Shown: positions 15,803-24,824 of the stretch, piece by piece
Layout of the letters: each line of letters opens with the position of its first letter
Position numbering within the stretch: position 1 is the first letter of the stretch
DNA from: Bradyrhizobium liaoningense
Lineage (GTDB): Bacteria > Pseudomonadota > Alphaproteobacteria > Rhizobiales > Xanthobacteraceae
Reading direction: 5' to 3'
DNA: 64,000 nucleotides
Assembly: GCF_018130785.1 (NCBI RefSeq)
Contig: NZ_JAFCJT010000008.1
Coordinates: 1-64,000, forward strand
The notes under the pieces: generated by a model
What the model saw: only the letters and a program-made list of their open reading frames with translations
Databases searched by the model: none
Told to the model about the DNA's origin: nothing
Position numbers and translations under genes: made by a program

Positions 15803-16699
15803 TCAGTGCGCGCCGTGGGCCATGGTCTCGGCGCCGTGTCCCCACACATAGATGCAGAGGAACAGGAACAGCCAGACCACGTCGACGAAGTGCCAGTACC
15901 AGGCGGCGAACTCGAAGCCGAGATGCTGTGTCGGCGTGAAATGGCCCGCATAAGCGCGGAACAGGCAGACCAGCAGGAAGATGGTGCCGACCAGCACATG
16001 GAAACCGTGGAAGCCGGTCGCCATGAAGAAAGTCGCGCCGTAGACATTGCCGCCGAACGAGAACGCCGCGTGGCTGTACTCATAAGCCTGCACGCAGGTG
16101 AAGAGCGCGCCGAGCACGACGGTGAGGATCAGGCCGTATTTCAGGCCCTGGCGATCGTTCTCGAGCAGCGCGTGGTGCGCCCAGGTCACGGTGGTGCCTG
16201 ATGTCAGCAGGATCAGCGTGTTCAGGAGCGGCAGATGCCAGGGATCGAAGGTCTCGATGCCGTGGGGCGGCCAGGTGCCGGGGACGGAGCAGGCACCGGC
16301 CGCGGTGCCGAGGCCGCAGCCGAACACCGCGTCGCGGGTGGCGTGGACGGCATCGGCCGGGAACAGCGCCGCGTTGAAATAGGCCCAGAACCAGGCGACG
16401 AAGAACATCACCTCGGAGGCGATGAACAGGATCATGCCGTAGCGGTGATGCAGCTGCACGACGCGGGTGTGATCGCCCTTGTACTGGGCTTCCTTGATCA
16501 CATCGGCCCACCAGCTCGCCATGGTGTAGATCACGCCGACGGTGCCGACGCCGAAGATGATCGGCGCGGCCGAGAACATGTGATGCATCCAGGTGATCGC
16601 GCCGACCGCCATGATGAAGGCCGAGATGGAGCCGACGACGGGCCACGGGGAGGGATCGACCAGGTGGTAGTCGTGATGCTTGGTGTGCGCCGTTGCCAT
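15803..16699 (-). CDS. ctaE: Cytochrome c oxidase subunit III
   Basis: A 298-residue, seven-helix subunit of the aa3 oxidase (also coxC). Landmarks are HDYHLVDPSPWPVVGS at the N-terminus, RYGMILFIASEVMFFVAWFWAYFNAAL with the conserved glutamate, PHGIETFDPWHLPLLNTLILLTSGTTVTWAHHAL, and the C-terminal GFEFAAWYWHFVDVVWLFLFLCIYVWG. It stabilises the catalytic core and proton uptake. It lies 79 bases downstream of ctaG. Confidence 0.97.
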   Translation of the reverse strand: MATAHTKHHDYHLVDPSPWPVVGSISAFIMAVGAITWMHHMFSAAPIIFGVGTVGVIYTMASWWADVIKEAQYKGDHTRVVQLHHRYGMILFIASEVMFFVAWFWAYFNAALFPADAVHATRDAVFGCGLGTAAGACSVPGTWPPHGIETFDPWHLPLLNTLILLTSGTTVTWAHHALLENDRQGLKYGLILTVVLGALFTCVQAYEYSHAAFSFGGNVYGATFFMATGFHGFHVLVGTIFLLVCLFRAYAGHFTPTQHLGFEFAAWYWHFVDVVWLFLFLCIYVWGHGAETMAHGAH

Positions 16700-16778
16700 T
16701 TGCGGTCTCTCTCCTCAATCCCGTGCCTGTCCGGCACTTATCCCCTTGTGTCCAACCCCCGCGGCGTGAGCCCGGCGG

Positions 16779-17411
16779 TCAGAGATTTCCCTTGCGTTTG
16801 TCGTCTTCGCCCGACGCCAGCGGCTTCACCACGGGATCGCGCACCGGATAGAACGTGTAGGACAAAGTGATCGTGTTCAGCCCGTCGTTCTCGTGATCAT
16901 CGGCGATCGACGGATCGACGTAGAACACGACCGGCATCTCGCGCTTCTCGCCGGGCGCCATGGTCTGTTCGGTGAAGCAGAAGCAGTTGATCTTCTGGAA
17001 ATAAGATCCGACCGTCAGCGGCGCGACGTTGTAGGCGGCCTGGCCCGCGGTGGTGCGCGCGGCCTGGTTGGTCACGGTGTAGAAGACGGTCACGACCTGG
17101 CCGATATTGACCTCGATCTCGCTCTGCTCCGGCTCGAACTTCCAGGGCAGGCCGGGCGCGACGTTGGAATCGAAGCGCACCGCGATCTTGCGCGCGATCG
17201 GGCCGGTGGCGGGCGCGGAGGTTGCGACCTGGGTCGTGCCATTGAAGCCGGTGGCGCGGCAGAACCAGTTATAGAACGGCACCGCCGCGTAGGAGGCACC
17301 GACCATCAGCGCCACCACGCCGCCGCAGATCGAGGCGACCAGCACGTCACGGCCGAGGCCTTTTTTGGCCGTCCGGCTCTGATCCCGCGATATGGTGGGC
17401 TCTCGATCCAT
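16779..17411 (-). CDS. ctaG: Cytochrome c oxidase assembly protein CtaG/Cox11
   Basis: A 210-residue copper chaperone that delivers CuB to CoxA. An N-terminal membrane anchor (LVASICGGVVALMVGASYAAVPFYNWFCRATGFNGTT) precedes the periplasmic Cox11 domain with the copper-binding CFCF motif in QKINCFCFTEQTMAPGE and MPVVFYVDPSIADD. The ATG at 17411 lies 5 bases after the small upstream gene. Confidence 0.95.
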   Translation of the reverse strand: MDREPTISRDQSRTAKKGLGRDVLVASICGGVVALMVGASYAAVPFYNWFCRATGFNGTTQVATSAPATGPIARKIAVRFDSNVAPGLPWKFEPEQSEIEVNIGQVVTVFYTVTNQAARTTAGQAAYNVAPLTVGSYFQKINCFCFTEQTMAPGEKREMPVVFYVDPSIADDHENDGLNTITLSYTFYPVRDPVVKPLASGEDDKRKGNL

Positions 17412-17416
17412 CTTCC

Positions 17417-17593
17417 CTACATCGGCCGGACGAGCACCGCCGGTCCCTTGACCATGGTGACGGCGAAGAACAGCACCACGAGCACGCCAAGCGCGAGCGC
17501 GATCGCAATCGAGCGCTGACGACGGCTCTTCTTCTGCGCCTCGGTGAGGACGATTCCATCTGGCTCGGGTTTGTCGATCATTGCTGCGATCAT
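17417..17593 (-). CDS. Small single-helix membrane protein in the cox cluster (CoxF-like)
   Basis: A 58-residue protein with a charged N-terminal half (IDKPEPDGIVLTEAQKKSRRQRS) and one membrane helix (IAIALALGVLVVLFFAVTMVKG). Its ATG overlaps the ctaB stop (ATGA), and ctaG begins 5 bases after it, so it belongs to the operon. Small proteins in this position are often annotated CoxF; I cannot assign a molecular role. Confidence 0.8.
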   Translation of the reverse strand: MIAAMIDKPEPDGIVLTEAQKKSRRQRSIAIALALGVLVVLFFAVTMVKGPAVLVRPM

Positions 17594-18534
17594 GCGCCCC
17601 CAACCATCGGAGCAAGCGCCCGGAACACGACCTCGGCAAGCAGGGTTGCGAACAGCACGAACAGATACAGGATCGAGAAGGCAAACAGCTTGCGGGTCGC
17701 GCGCAGCGACTGGCTGCGCTCGCGGCGCATATAGACGTTGATCGCGAGCACCAGCATGCCGGCGCCGAGGATCAGCGAGACCACGCCGTAGATGGCGTCG
17801 AAATAGCCGAGCGCCCAGGGCGCGGCGGCCACCGCGATCAGCACGATCGTGTAGAGCAGGATCTGCAGACGCGTCGCGTCGGGACCGGCGACGTTGGGCA
17901 GCATCGGAATGCCGGCGCGCGCGTAGTCGTCGGAGCGGAACAGCGCCAGCGCCCAGAAGTGCGGCGGGGTCCAGAAGAAGATGATGGCGAACAGCAGCAA
18001 CGGCTCGACGTCGACCGTGCCTGTGACCGCGGCCCACGCCACCACCGGCGGCAGCGCGCCGGCGGCGCCACCGATCACGATGTTCTGCGCGGTCCAGCGC
18101 TTCAGGCCCATCGTGTAGATGACGACGTAGAAGAAGATGGTGAAGGCGAGCAGCGCGCCCGCGATCCAGTTGACGAGGATACCGAGCGTCATCACCGAGA
18201 AGAAGGCGAGCGTCATGCCGAACGTCATCGCCTCGGGACGGGTGATGCGGCCGCGCGGAATCGGCCGGTTTGCCGTGCGCGACATCTTGGCGTCGATATC
18301 GCCTTCGAGCGCCATGTTGAGCGCACCGGAGGCGCCGGCACCGACGGCGATGCAGAGCAGCGAGGTGATCGCCAGCACCCAGTGGAAATGCCCGGGCGCC
18401 ATCGCCATCCCGACCAGCGCGGTGAAGATCACCAGCGACATCACCCGCGGCTTCAGCAGCGCGATGTAGTCGCGAACCTCCGCTTCGGAGATGCGGGGAT
18501 TGATGTCGACGGCGTGGTGGTCGAGGACGGACAC
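17590..18534 (-). CDS. ctaB: Protoheme IX farnesyltransferase
   Basis: A prenyltransferase of about 314 residues that converts heme b to heme o, the first step to heme a. The UbiA-type motifs are ANRPIPRGRITRPEA near the first Asp-rich loop (NMALEGDIDAKMSRT) and the second YTMGLKRWTAQNIVIGG, within about nine membrane helices. The GTG at 18534 (MSVLDHHAVDINPRISEAEV) is preferred to the GTG at 18576, because the latter lies inside a perfect G/C hairpin and homologues begin MSVLD as I recall. Confidence 0.92.
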   Translation of the reverse strand: MSVLDHHAVDINPRISEAEVRDYIALLKPRVMSLVIFTALVGMAMAPGHFHWVLAITSLLCIAVGAGASGALNMALEGDIDAKMSRTANRPIPRGRITRPEAMTFGMTLAFFSVMTLGILVNWIAGALLAFTIFFYVVIYTMGLKRWTAQNIVIGGAAGALPPVVAWAAVTGTVDVEPLLLFAIIFFWTPPHFWALALFRSDDYARAGIPMLPNVAGPDATRLQILLYTIVLIAVAAAPWALGYFDAIYGVVSLILGAGMLVLAINVYMRRERSQSLRATRKLFAFSILYLFVLFATLLAEVVFRALAPMVGGA

Positions 18535-18560
18535 TAGTTTTGACTCGCTTCGTTGTAGAG

Positions 18561-18587
18561 CCGCGGCGCCCGTCACGGGCGCCGCGG
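18561..18587 (-). other. Intercistronic hairpin between coxA and ctaB
   Basis: CCGCGGCGCCCG and CGGGCGCCGCGG form a perfect 12-bp stem with a 3-base TCA loop. No U-run follows, so an mRNA processing or stabilising element is likelier than a terminator; it may uncouple coxA abundance from ctaB. Confidence 0.65.
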
Positions 18588-18595
18588 GAGATCGA

Positions 18596-20212
18596 TCACT
18601 GCACGCGGGGCAGCACTTCGAACTGGTGGAAGGGCGGCGGCGAGGTCAGCGTCCACTCCAGCGTGGTCGCGCCTGCACCCCACGGATTGTCGCCGGCCGG
18701 CACCTTCTTCATGAAGGCGTCGAGCACGCAGTAGAGGAAGATCAACACCCCGAAGCCGGAGATGTAGGAGCCGACCGAGGAAACCAGGTTCCAGCCCGCG
18801 AACGCGTCGGGATAATCGACGTAGCGGCGGGGCATACCCGACAGGCCGAGGAAGTGCTGCGGGAAGAAAACCAGGTTGACGCCGATGAAGGTGACCCAGA
18901 AGTGCGCCTTCGCGAGCGTCTCGTTGTACATGTAGCCCGACATCTTCGGGAACCAGTAGTACCAGCCGGCGAAGATCGCGAACACCGCACCGAGCGACAG
19001 CACGTAGTGGAAGTGCGCGACGACATAATAGGTCTCCTGGAGCACGCGGTCGACGCCCGCGTTCGCCAGTACGACGCCGGTGACGCCACCGACCGTGAAC
19101 AGGAAGATGAAGCCCACCGCCCAGATCATCGGGGCGCGGAATTCGATCGAGCCGCCCCACATCGTGGCGATCCACGAGAAGATCTTCACGCCGGTTGGAA
19201 CGGCGATGACCATCGTCGCGGCGACGAAATAGGCCTGCGTCGCCGACGACATGCCGACCGTGTACATGTGGTGCGCCCACACCACGAAGCCGATGCCGCC
19301 GATCGCGACCATGGCGTAGGCCATGCCGAGGTAGCCGAACACGGGCTTGCGCGAGAAGGTGGAGATGATCTGGCTGACCATGCCGAAGCCGGGCAGGATC
19401 AGGATGTACACCTCGGGGTGACCGAAGAACCAGAACAGATGCTGGAACAGCACGGGGTCGCCGCCACCGTCAGGCGCGAAGAACGTCGTGTGGAAGTTGC
19501 GGTCGGTGAGCAGCATGGTGATCGCACCGGCGAGCACTGGCAGCGACAACAGCAGCAGGAACACCGTCACCAGGATCGACCACACGAACAGCGGCATCTT
19601 GTGCAGGGTCATGCCCGGCGCGCGCATGTTGAAGATCGTGGTGATGAAGTTGATGGCGCCGAGAATCGACGAGGCGCCCGCCAGATGGAGCGACAGGATC
19701 GCGAAGTCGACGGCCGGGCCCGGGTGACCCGAGCTCGACAGCGGCACGTACATGGTCCAGCCGGCGCCGACGCCGTTGGCACCCGGCTCGCCCTCGACGA
19801 AGGTCGACATCAGCAGCAGCGCGAACGAGGCCGGCAGCAGCCAGAACGAGATGTTGTTCATGCGCGGGAACGCCATGTCCGGCGCGCCAATCATCAGCGG
19901 CACGAACCAGTTGCCGAAGCCGCCGATCATCGCGGGCATGACCATGAAGAAGATCATGATCAGGCCGTGCGAGGTCACGAACACATTGTAGGTGTGCGTC
20001 TCGTGAAAGATCTGCACGCCCGGATACATTAGCTCGGCACGGATCGCGATCGACATCGCGGCGCCGATGACGCCGGCGATGACCGCGAAGATCAGGTACA
20101 TCGTGCCGATGTCCTTGTGATTGGTCGAATAGACGTAGCGACGCCATCCGGTCGGATGGGCGTGCTCGTGGTCATGCGCGTGATCGCCGTGTGCCGCTGC
20201 GCTCGTTGCCAT
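18596..20212 (-). CDS. ctaD: Cytochrome c oxidase subunit I (aa3 type)
   Basis: A 538-residue catalytic subunit (coxA) with 12 membrane helices. It has a His-rich N-terminus (HGDHAHDHEHAHPTGW), STNHKDIGTMYLIF, the heme a and a3/CuB ligands in SHGLIMIFFMVMPAMIGGFGNW, FWFFGHPEVYILILPGFG with the cross-linked His-Tyr, and HFHYVLSLGAVFAIFAG. This makes it an A-type heme-copper oxidase. The ATG at 20212 with AGGA upstream was chosen over a TTG two codons earlier. Confidence 0.98.
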   Translation of the reverse strand: MATSAAAHGDHAHDHEHAHPTGWRRYVYSTNHKDIGTMYLIFAVIAGVIGAAMSIAIRAELMYPGVQIFHETHTYNVFVTSHGLIMIFFMVMPAMIGGFGNWFVPLMIGAPDMAFPRMNNISFWLLPASFALLLMSTFVEGEPGANGVGAGWTMYVPLSSSGHPGPAVDFAILSLHLAGASSILGAINFITTIFNMRAPGMTLHKMPLFVWSILVTVFLLLLSLPVLAGAITMLLTDRNFHTTFFAPDGGGDPVLFQHLFWFFGHPEVYILILPGFGMVSQIISTFSRKPVFGYLGMAYAMVAIGGIGFVVWAHHMYTVGMSSATQAYFVAATMVIAVPTGVKIFSWIATMWGGSIEFRAPMIWAVGFIFLFTVGGVTGVVLANAGVDRVLQETYYVVAHFHYVLSLGAVFAIFAGWYYWFPKMSGYMYNETLAKAHFWVTFIGVNLVFFPQHFLGLSGMPRRYVDYPDAFAGWNLVSSVGSYISGFGVLIFLYCVLDAFMKKVPAGDNPWGAGATTLEWTLTSPPPFHQFEVLPRVQ

Positions 20213-20299
20213 TTTCAAATCCTGCCTTGCGTCCCGTTCGGACCTCTGGAGGTCCCGCCCTTTATGTCGCTTTCAGTCCCTCGAGCCTTGACCCGGCGC

Positions 20300-21142
20300 T
20301 TACTGCGTCGGGCCGGCCGCGGAGGCGAAAGTGCTGGTGCCGCCGCTCGCAAATTTCTTCTTCGCCGTCTCGACCCAGGAGGCGAATTCCTGGTCCTCCA
20401 CCACGCGAATCGCGATCGGCATGAAGGCGTGGTCCTTGCCGCAGAGCTCCGAGCATTGGCCATAGAACATGCCGGTCTTGGTGGCCTTGAACCAGGTCTC
20501 GTTCAGCCGCCCCGGAATGGCGTCGATCTTGACGCCGAATGCCGGCAGCGCGAAGGCGTGGATGACGTCTGCGCCGGTAACCTGGACACGAACCACCTTG
20601 TTCACCGGCACGACCATCTCGTTGTCGACACCGAGCAGCCGGGGCTGCTTGTCCTGGGCCATCAGCGAGTCGAACTCGAACTTGCCGTTATCCGGATAGG
20701 CATAGGACCAATACCACTGCTTGCCGGTCGCCTTGATGGTGATATCCGCCTTCGGCACGTCGAGCTCAAGGAACAGCAGGCGGAACGACGGCACCGATAT
20801 ACCGACCAGGATCAGCACCGGAATGAGCGTCCACGCCACCTCGATCAGCGTGTTGTGGGTGGTCCGCGACGGTACCGGATTGGCCTTCGCGTTGAACTTC
20901 ATGACCACGATCACCAGCAACGCCAGAACGAAAAGCGTGATCAGCGTGATCAGCACGAACAGGAAGTTGTGGAACCAGACGATATTATCCATCACCGGGG
21001 AGGCGGATTGCTGAAGCGTCCACTCCCACGGCGCCGGTTGCCCGAGCTCGGCGGCGAATGTCGCACCGCTCGTCGCCAGCGTCAGACCCGCCACGGCCAA
21101 TCCCAGCAAGTGCCGGCCCACGTGGCCCATCGACATCCTCAT
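20300..21142 (-). CDS. ctaC: Cytochrome c oxidase subunit II
   Basis: A 280-residue subunit (coxB) with signal peptide (HLLGLAVAGLTLATSGATFAAE), two membrane helices (FLFVLITLITLFVLALLVIVVMKF and LIEVAWTLIPVLILVGISVPSF) and the periplasmic cupredoxin domain. The electron-entry aromatic run GKQWYWSYAYPD and the binuclear CuA site (DVIHAF .. CSELCGKDHAFM) are intact. AGGGGAG precedes the ATG. First gene of the coxB-A-ctaB-F-G-E cluster. Confidence 0.98.
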   Translation of the reverse strand: MRMSMGHVGRHLLGLAVAGLTLATSGATFAAELGQPAPWEWTLQQSASPVMDNIVWFHNFLFVLITLITLFVLALLVIVVMKFNAKANPVPSRTTHNTLIEVAWTLIPVLILVGISVPSFRLLFLELDVPKADITIKATGKQWYWSYAYPDNGKFEFDSLMAQDKQPRLLGVDNEMVVPVNKVVRVQVTGADVIHAFALPAFGVKIDAIPGRLNETWFKATKTGMFYGQCSELCGKDHAFMPIAIRVVEDQEFASWVETAKKKFASGGTSTFASAAGPTQ

Positions 21143-21307
21143 GCCGTTCGCGCTCCCCTAACGAAATCACCCCAAGTGCATTCCCCTATTTCCGGGAAAT
21201 GCTTATTCGATCCGCCCGTCTGACAAACCACCGCGCAAGAATACCTCTAAGAGGAATCAGGGCCAGATCGTGAGAACGCCGAAATCAAGCCTCTCAAACC
21301 ATAATTC

Positions 21308-21321
21308 TTGATCTATCGCAA
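21308..21321. promoter_or_regulatory. FixK2-like box upstream of coxB
   Basis: TTGATCTATCGCAA fits the Bradyrhizobium FixK2 consensus TTG(A/C)-N6-(T/G)CAA. It lies about 170 bases upstream of ctaC and 270 bases upstream of the divergent ialB-like gene, in a 447-base gap that is otherwise without a gene. Prediction from consensus only. Confidence 0.4.
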
Positions 21322-21589
21322 TGCAGTCTTGAGCCCCGTCTGTCAGCCATCACCCGCAAGATATTTCCTAGTAACATCAGACAAAAATACCGTTTCCCGG
21401 GATGCTGCGGCTTGACAGCGTAATTGCCCGAGGTAGGCACTGGCAGACAGCCGCGCAGGAACCTGATTCGTGCGGGCGACGGCGGTGTGGGCGGCGCGGA
21501 ATTTGCTTGCGAATCGCCTTCAAGACGCCGTCATTCCCGTATCAGTCCGCCATGCGCGAGCGACCCAGGCGAGCAGAGGGACCGACCCG

Positions 21590-22135
21590 ATGGGGTTTTC
21601 GAGAAGCATGGCAAGAAGCATGGCAAGGCAGGCTAGTCGCCTCACGATGCTGGCGGCCCTGCTGGCGGCGGTCGTCGTCCTGGCGCTCCCAGGCCTCGCC
21701 TATGCGCAGGGCGCGGTGCGCTCCGTCCATGGCGACTGGCAGATCCGCTGCGACACCCCGCCGGGCGCCCAGACCGAGCAATGCGCCCTGATTCAGAGCG
21801 TGGTGGCCGAAGACCGCTCCAATGCCGGCCTCACCGTGATCGTGCTCAAGACCGCCGACCAGAAAAGCCGGCTGATGCGGGTGGTCGCCCCGCTCGGCGT
21901 GCTGCTGCCCTCCGGCCTCGGGCTGAAGCTCGATAACCAGGACGTCGGCCGCGCCGGCTTCGTCCGCTGCCTGCCCAATGGCTGCGTCGCCGAGGTCGTC
22001 ATGGACGACAAGCTGCTCGGCCAGCTCCGCACCGCCAAGACCGCGACCTTCATCATCTTCGAGACTCCGGAAGAGGGTATCGGCTTCCCGCTCAGCCTGA
22101 ACGGGCTCGGCGAGGGCTATGACAAGCTGCCGTAG
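21590..22135 (+). CDS. Invasion-associated locus B (IalB) family protein
   Basis: A 181-residue exported protein. After a signal peptide (MLAALLAAVVVLALPGLAYAQG) the IalB core is visible: VHGDWQIRCDTPPGAQTEQCALIQSVVAEDR, LRVV-type strand MRVVAPLGVLLPSGLGLKLD, and GFVRCLPNGCVAEVVMDDKLLGQLR, with four conserved cysteines likely forming two disulfides. Named from Bartonella, the family is general in Hyphomicrobiales; function is unclear. ATG 21590 was chosen for the signal peptide and AGAGGGA upstream. Confidence 0.88.
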   Translation: MGFSRSMARSMARQASRLTMLAALLAAVVVLALPGLAYAQGAVRSVHGDWQIRCDTPPGAQTEQCALIQSVVAEDRSNAGLTVIVLKTADQKSRLMRVVAPLGVLLPSGLGLKLDNQDVGRAGFVRCLPNGCVAEVVMDDKLLGQLRTAKTATFIIFETPEEGIGFPLSLNGLGEGYDKLP

Positions 22136-22255
22136 GGGGCAGGCGCGTCCGCCCCCCGGCGAATCCTATCGTTTCGTAATGTGGCACTTGGCGCCCTCGC
22201 GGAACTGCCGGGAAACCATTATCTTGCCCTACATCTTCCGATAATGGACGGGCCC

Positions 22256-23683
22256 ATGACCAATCCAGCCACAACCTCCCTGCTCGACCGCGCCAATCTC
22301 GACCGCGACCAGGTTCGCAACGAGGTCGCGCGGGGGCTTGCCGGCGCCGACGACGGCGAATTGTTCCTGGAATACAGCCAGACCGAAGCGCTGATGTTCG
22401 ACAACGGGCGGCTGAAGCAGGCGACCTACGACACCTCCCAGGGTTTTGGCCTGCGCGCCGTCAAGGATGACGCGGTCGGCTATGCGCATTCCTCCGACGT
22501 GTCGGTGCCGGCGCTGATTCGCGCCGCGGACGCGGTCGCGGCCGTGCGCGGTGGCTATTCCGGCAGTTTTGCGGCCCCGCCGGCGCATACCAACGTGCGA
22601 CTTTATAGTGACGACAATCCGCTGGATGCGCCGGGTTTCGAGACCAAGGTGAAGCTGCTCGCCGAGATCGACGCCTATCTGCGCGACAAGGATCCGCGGG
22701 TGCGGCAGGTCAGCGTCAGCCTCGGCGCGACCTGGCAGGTCGTCGAGATCTTGAGGCCTGACGGCGAGAGCTATCGCGACATCCGTCCGCTCGTGCGCGT
22801 CAACATCTCCGTCGTCGCCGGTCAGGGCGACCGCCAGGAGAGCGGCAGCAAGGGCTATGGCGGCCGCGCGGGCTATGCCGAGTTCATCGAGACGAAGTCC
22901 TGGCGCGATGCCGCCGACGGCGCGCTGCGCGAGGCGCTCGTCAATCTGGAATCGATTCCGGCCCCGGCCGGCGAAATGGACGTCGTGCTTGGCGCCGGCT
23001 GGCCCGGCGTGATGCTGCATGAAGCCGTCGGCCACGGCCTCGAGGGCGACTTCAACCGCAAGAAGACCTCGGCGTTCGCCGGCCTGATGGGCCAGCAGGT
23101 CGCGGCCAAGGGCGTTACCGTCGTCGACGACGGCACCATTGCCTCGCGCCGCGGCTCGCTGTCGATCGACGACGAGGGCACGCCGACCAACCGCACCGTG
23201 CTGATCGAGGACGGCATTCTGGTCGGCTACATGCAGGACCGCCAGAACGCGCGCCTGATGAACATGAAGCCGACCGGCAACGGCCGCCGCCAGGGCTATG
23301 CCCATGTGCCGATGCCGCGCATGACCAACACCTACATGCTCGCGGGCGACCGCGATCCGGCCGAGATCCTGGCGTCCGTGAAGAACGGCGTGTTCGCCGC
23401 GAATTTCGGCGGCGGCCAGGTCGACATCACCTCGGGCAAGTACGTGTTCCAGTGCACCGAGGCCTACAAGATCGAGAACGGCAAGCTTGGCGCGCCCCTG
23501 AAGGGCGCCATGCTGATCGGCAACGGCCCGACCGATTTGCATCGCATCCGCATGATCGGCAACGATCTCGCGCTCGACACGGGCATCGGCACCTGCGGCA
23601 AGAACGGCCAGGGCGTGCCTGTCGGCGTCGGCCAGCCGTCGCTTCTGATGGAACGCATTACGGTGGGTGGAACGGGCGCATGA
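22256..23683 (+). CDS. tldD: TldD-type metalloprotease
   Basis: A 475-residue zinc protease of the TldD/PmbA family. The HExxxH motif is present as HEAVGHGLEGDFNRKKTSAF (H255, H260), and the C-terminal cysteine region GGGQVDITSGKYVFQCTEAYKIENG and IGTCGKNGQGVPVGVGQP match TldD rather than TldE/PmbA. TldD works with TldE to degrade unfolded peptides and mature ribosomal peptides; a TldE partner is not in this window. GGACGGG precedes ATG 22256. It overlaps the next gene by 4 bases. Confidence 0.95.
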   Translation: MTNPATTSLLDRANLDRDQVRNEVARGLAGADDGELFLEYSQTEALMFDNGRLKQATYDTSQGFGLRAVKDDAVGYAHSSDVSVPALIRAADAVAAVRGGYSGSFAAPPAHTNVRLYSDDNPLDAPGFETKVKLLAEIDAYLRDKDPRVRQVSVSLGATWQVVEILRPDGESYRDIRPLVRVNISVVAGQGDRQESGSKGYGGRAGYAEFIETKSWRDAADGALREALVNLESIPAPAGEMDVVLGAGWPGVMLHEAVGHGLEGDFNRKKTSAFAGLMGQQVAAKGVTVVDDGTIASRRGSLSIDDEGTPTNRTVLIEDGILVGYMQDRQNARLMNMKPTGNGRRQGYAHVPMPRMTNTYMLAGDRDPAEILASVKNGVFAANFGGGQVDITSGKYVFQCTEAYKIENGKLGAPLKGAMLIGNGPTDLHRIRMIGNDLALDTGIGTCGKNGQGVPVGVGQPSLLMERITVGGTGA

Positions 23684-24456
23684 GCGTTGATAAAGTAACT
23701 GTCCCCGCCAAGCGGAAGAGCAGTGGCTGGGGCGGCCAGCTCATGCAGCTCGCCGGCATCGTCGCCGCCGTGTTCATCGCCAAGGGCGCGCTCGCCGAGC
23801 CGTTCTACGTGCCGTCGGGTTCGATGGAGCCGACCCTCCTGATCGGCGATGCGCTGCTCGCCTCGAAATTCCCCTATGGGTACGGCACCTCGTCGCTGCC
23901 GATCCAGATCAACCTGCCCGAAAGCGGCCGCGTCTTCGGGGAGACGCCGAAGCAAGGCGACGTCGTCGTGTTTCGCTGGCCCGGCGATCGCTCGCAGGCC
24001 TGGGTCAAGCGCGTCGTGGGTCTGCCCGGCGACCGCATCCAGATGCGGCAGGGACAGCTCTTCATCAACGACCGTCCCGCCGAGTTGAAGCCGGATGGCG
24101 TCGGCGCCGCCGAGGACGACAATGGCGGCAGCGAGCCTGCCTACCGCTATGTCGAGACCCTGCCGAACGGCGTGTCGCATCTGATCTTCAAGATGCGCGA
24201 CAACGGCCCGCTCGACAACACGCCCGAGGTGACGGTCCCGGCCGGCCACCTCTTCGTGCTCGGCGATAACCGAGACAACTCCGCCGACAGCCGCGTGCCC
24301 CTGCGCTCCGGCGGCGTCGGCCTGTTGCCGATCGACAATCTGGTCGGCCGCGCCGATGCCGTGGTCGGCTCCTGGGATCTCGGCATGCGCGGCCAGCCGG
24401 TGTGGACCTGGCTGTCCGGTTTCCGGCTCACGCGGTTCTTCACCGCCGTGCACTGA
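23680..24456 (+). CDS. lepB: Signal peptidase I
   Basis: A 258-residue type I signal peptidase. One N-terminal membrane helix (LMQLAGIVAAVFIAKGALAEPF) leads into the catalytic serine in PSGSMEPTL (S48), the general-base lysine in WVKRVVGLPGDRI (K110) and the box E motif FVLGDNRDNSADSR. Its ATG overlaps the tldD stop (ATGA). A G(S)-type secretory peptidase downstream of tldD, rather than of an rnc/era cluster, suggests this may be a second, specialised copy; that is inference. Confidence 0.93.
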   Translation: MSVDKVTVPAKRKSSGWGGQLMQLAGIVAAVFIAKGALAEPFYVPSGSMEPTLLIGDALLASKFPYGYGTSSLPIQINLPESGRVFGETPKQGDVVVFRWPGDRSQAWVKRVVGLPGDRIQMRQGQLFINDRPAELKPDGVGAAEDDNGGSEPAYRYVETLPNGVSHLIFKMRDNGPLDNTPEVTVPAGHLFVLGDNRDNSADSRVPLRSGGVGLLPIDNLVGRADAVVGSWDLGMRGQPVWTWLSGFRLTRFFTAVH

Positions 24457-24479
24457 GCCGATCGCAAGATCTTGATCAA

Positions 24480-24821
24480 ATGACCTTCGACGACGTCAGA
24501 AAATTTGCACTGACGTGGCCGGAGGTCGAGGACGGCGCCTCCTACGGCACGCCCGCGCTGAAAGTGCGCAAGAAGATGCTGGTGCGGCTGAGGGAGGACG
24601 GCGACAGCCTTGTCATGCCCGACGTTCCGATCGACGAGCGCACCTTGCTGGTCGAGAGCCAGCCAAAAATCTTCTACTTCACCGATCACTATGCCGACTA
24701 TCCGATCGTGCTGATCCGCCTGTCCAGGGCGAAGCGCGCGATGGTCGAGCCGTTCTTGCGGCGGCGCTGGCGCGGCCTTGCCTCGAAGGCAACGCGCGCC
24801 GCATTCGATGCCGGCGCGTGA
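24480..24821 (+). CDS. MmcQ/YjbR family protein
   Basis: A 113-residue protein with the MmcQ/YjbR (double-wing, CyaY-like fold) pattern: MTFDDVRKFALTWPEVEDGASYGTPALKVRKKMLVRL, LLVESQPKIFYFTDHYADYPIVLIRL and a basic C-terminal helix. These are annotated as DNA-binding-like; function unproven. It follows lepB by 23 bases and precedes the nucleotidyltransferase-like gene by 3 bases. Confidence 0.88.
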   Translation: MTFDDVRKFALTWPEVEDGASYGTPALKVRKKMLVRLREDGDSLVMPDVPIDERTLLVESQPKIFYFTDHYADYPIVLIRLSRAKRAMVEPFLRRRWRGLASKATRAAFDAGA

Positions 24822-24824
24822 GCG

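Noticed and set aside
18491..20032. Plus-strand open frame of 513 residues opposite coxA
   Set aside because: Composition is dominated by His, Arg, Asp and Glu as in a reverse shadow, while coxA on the minus strand is unambiguous.
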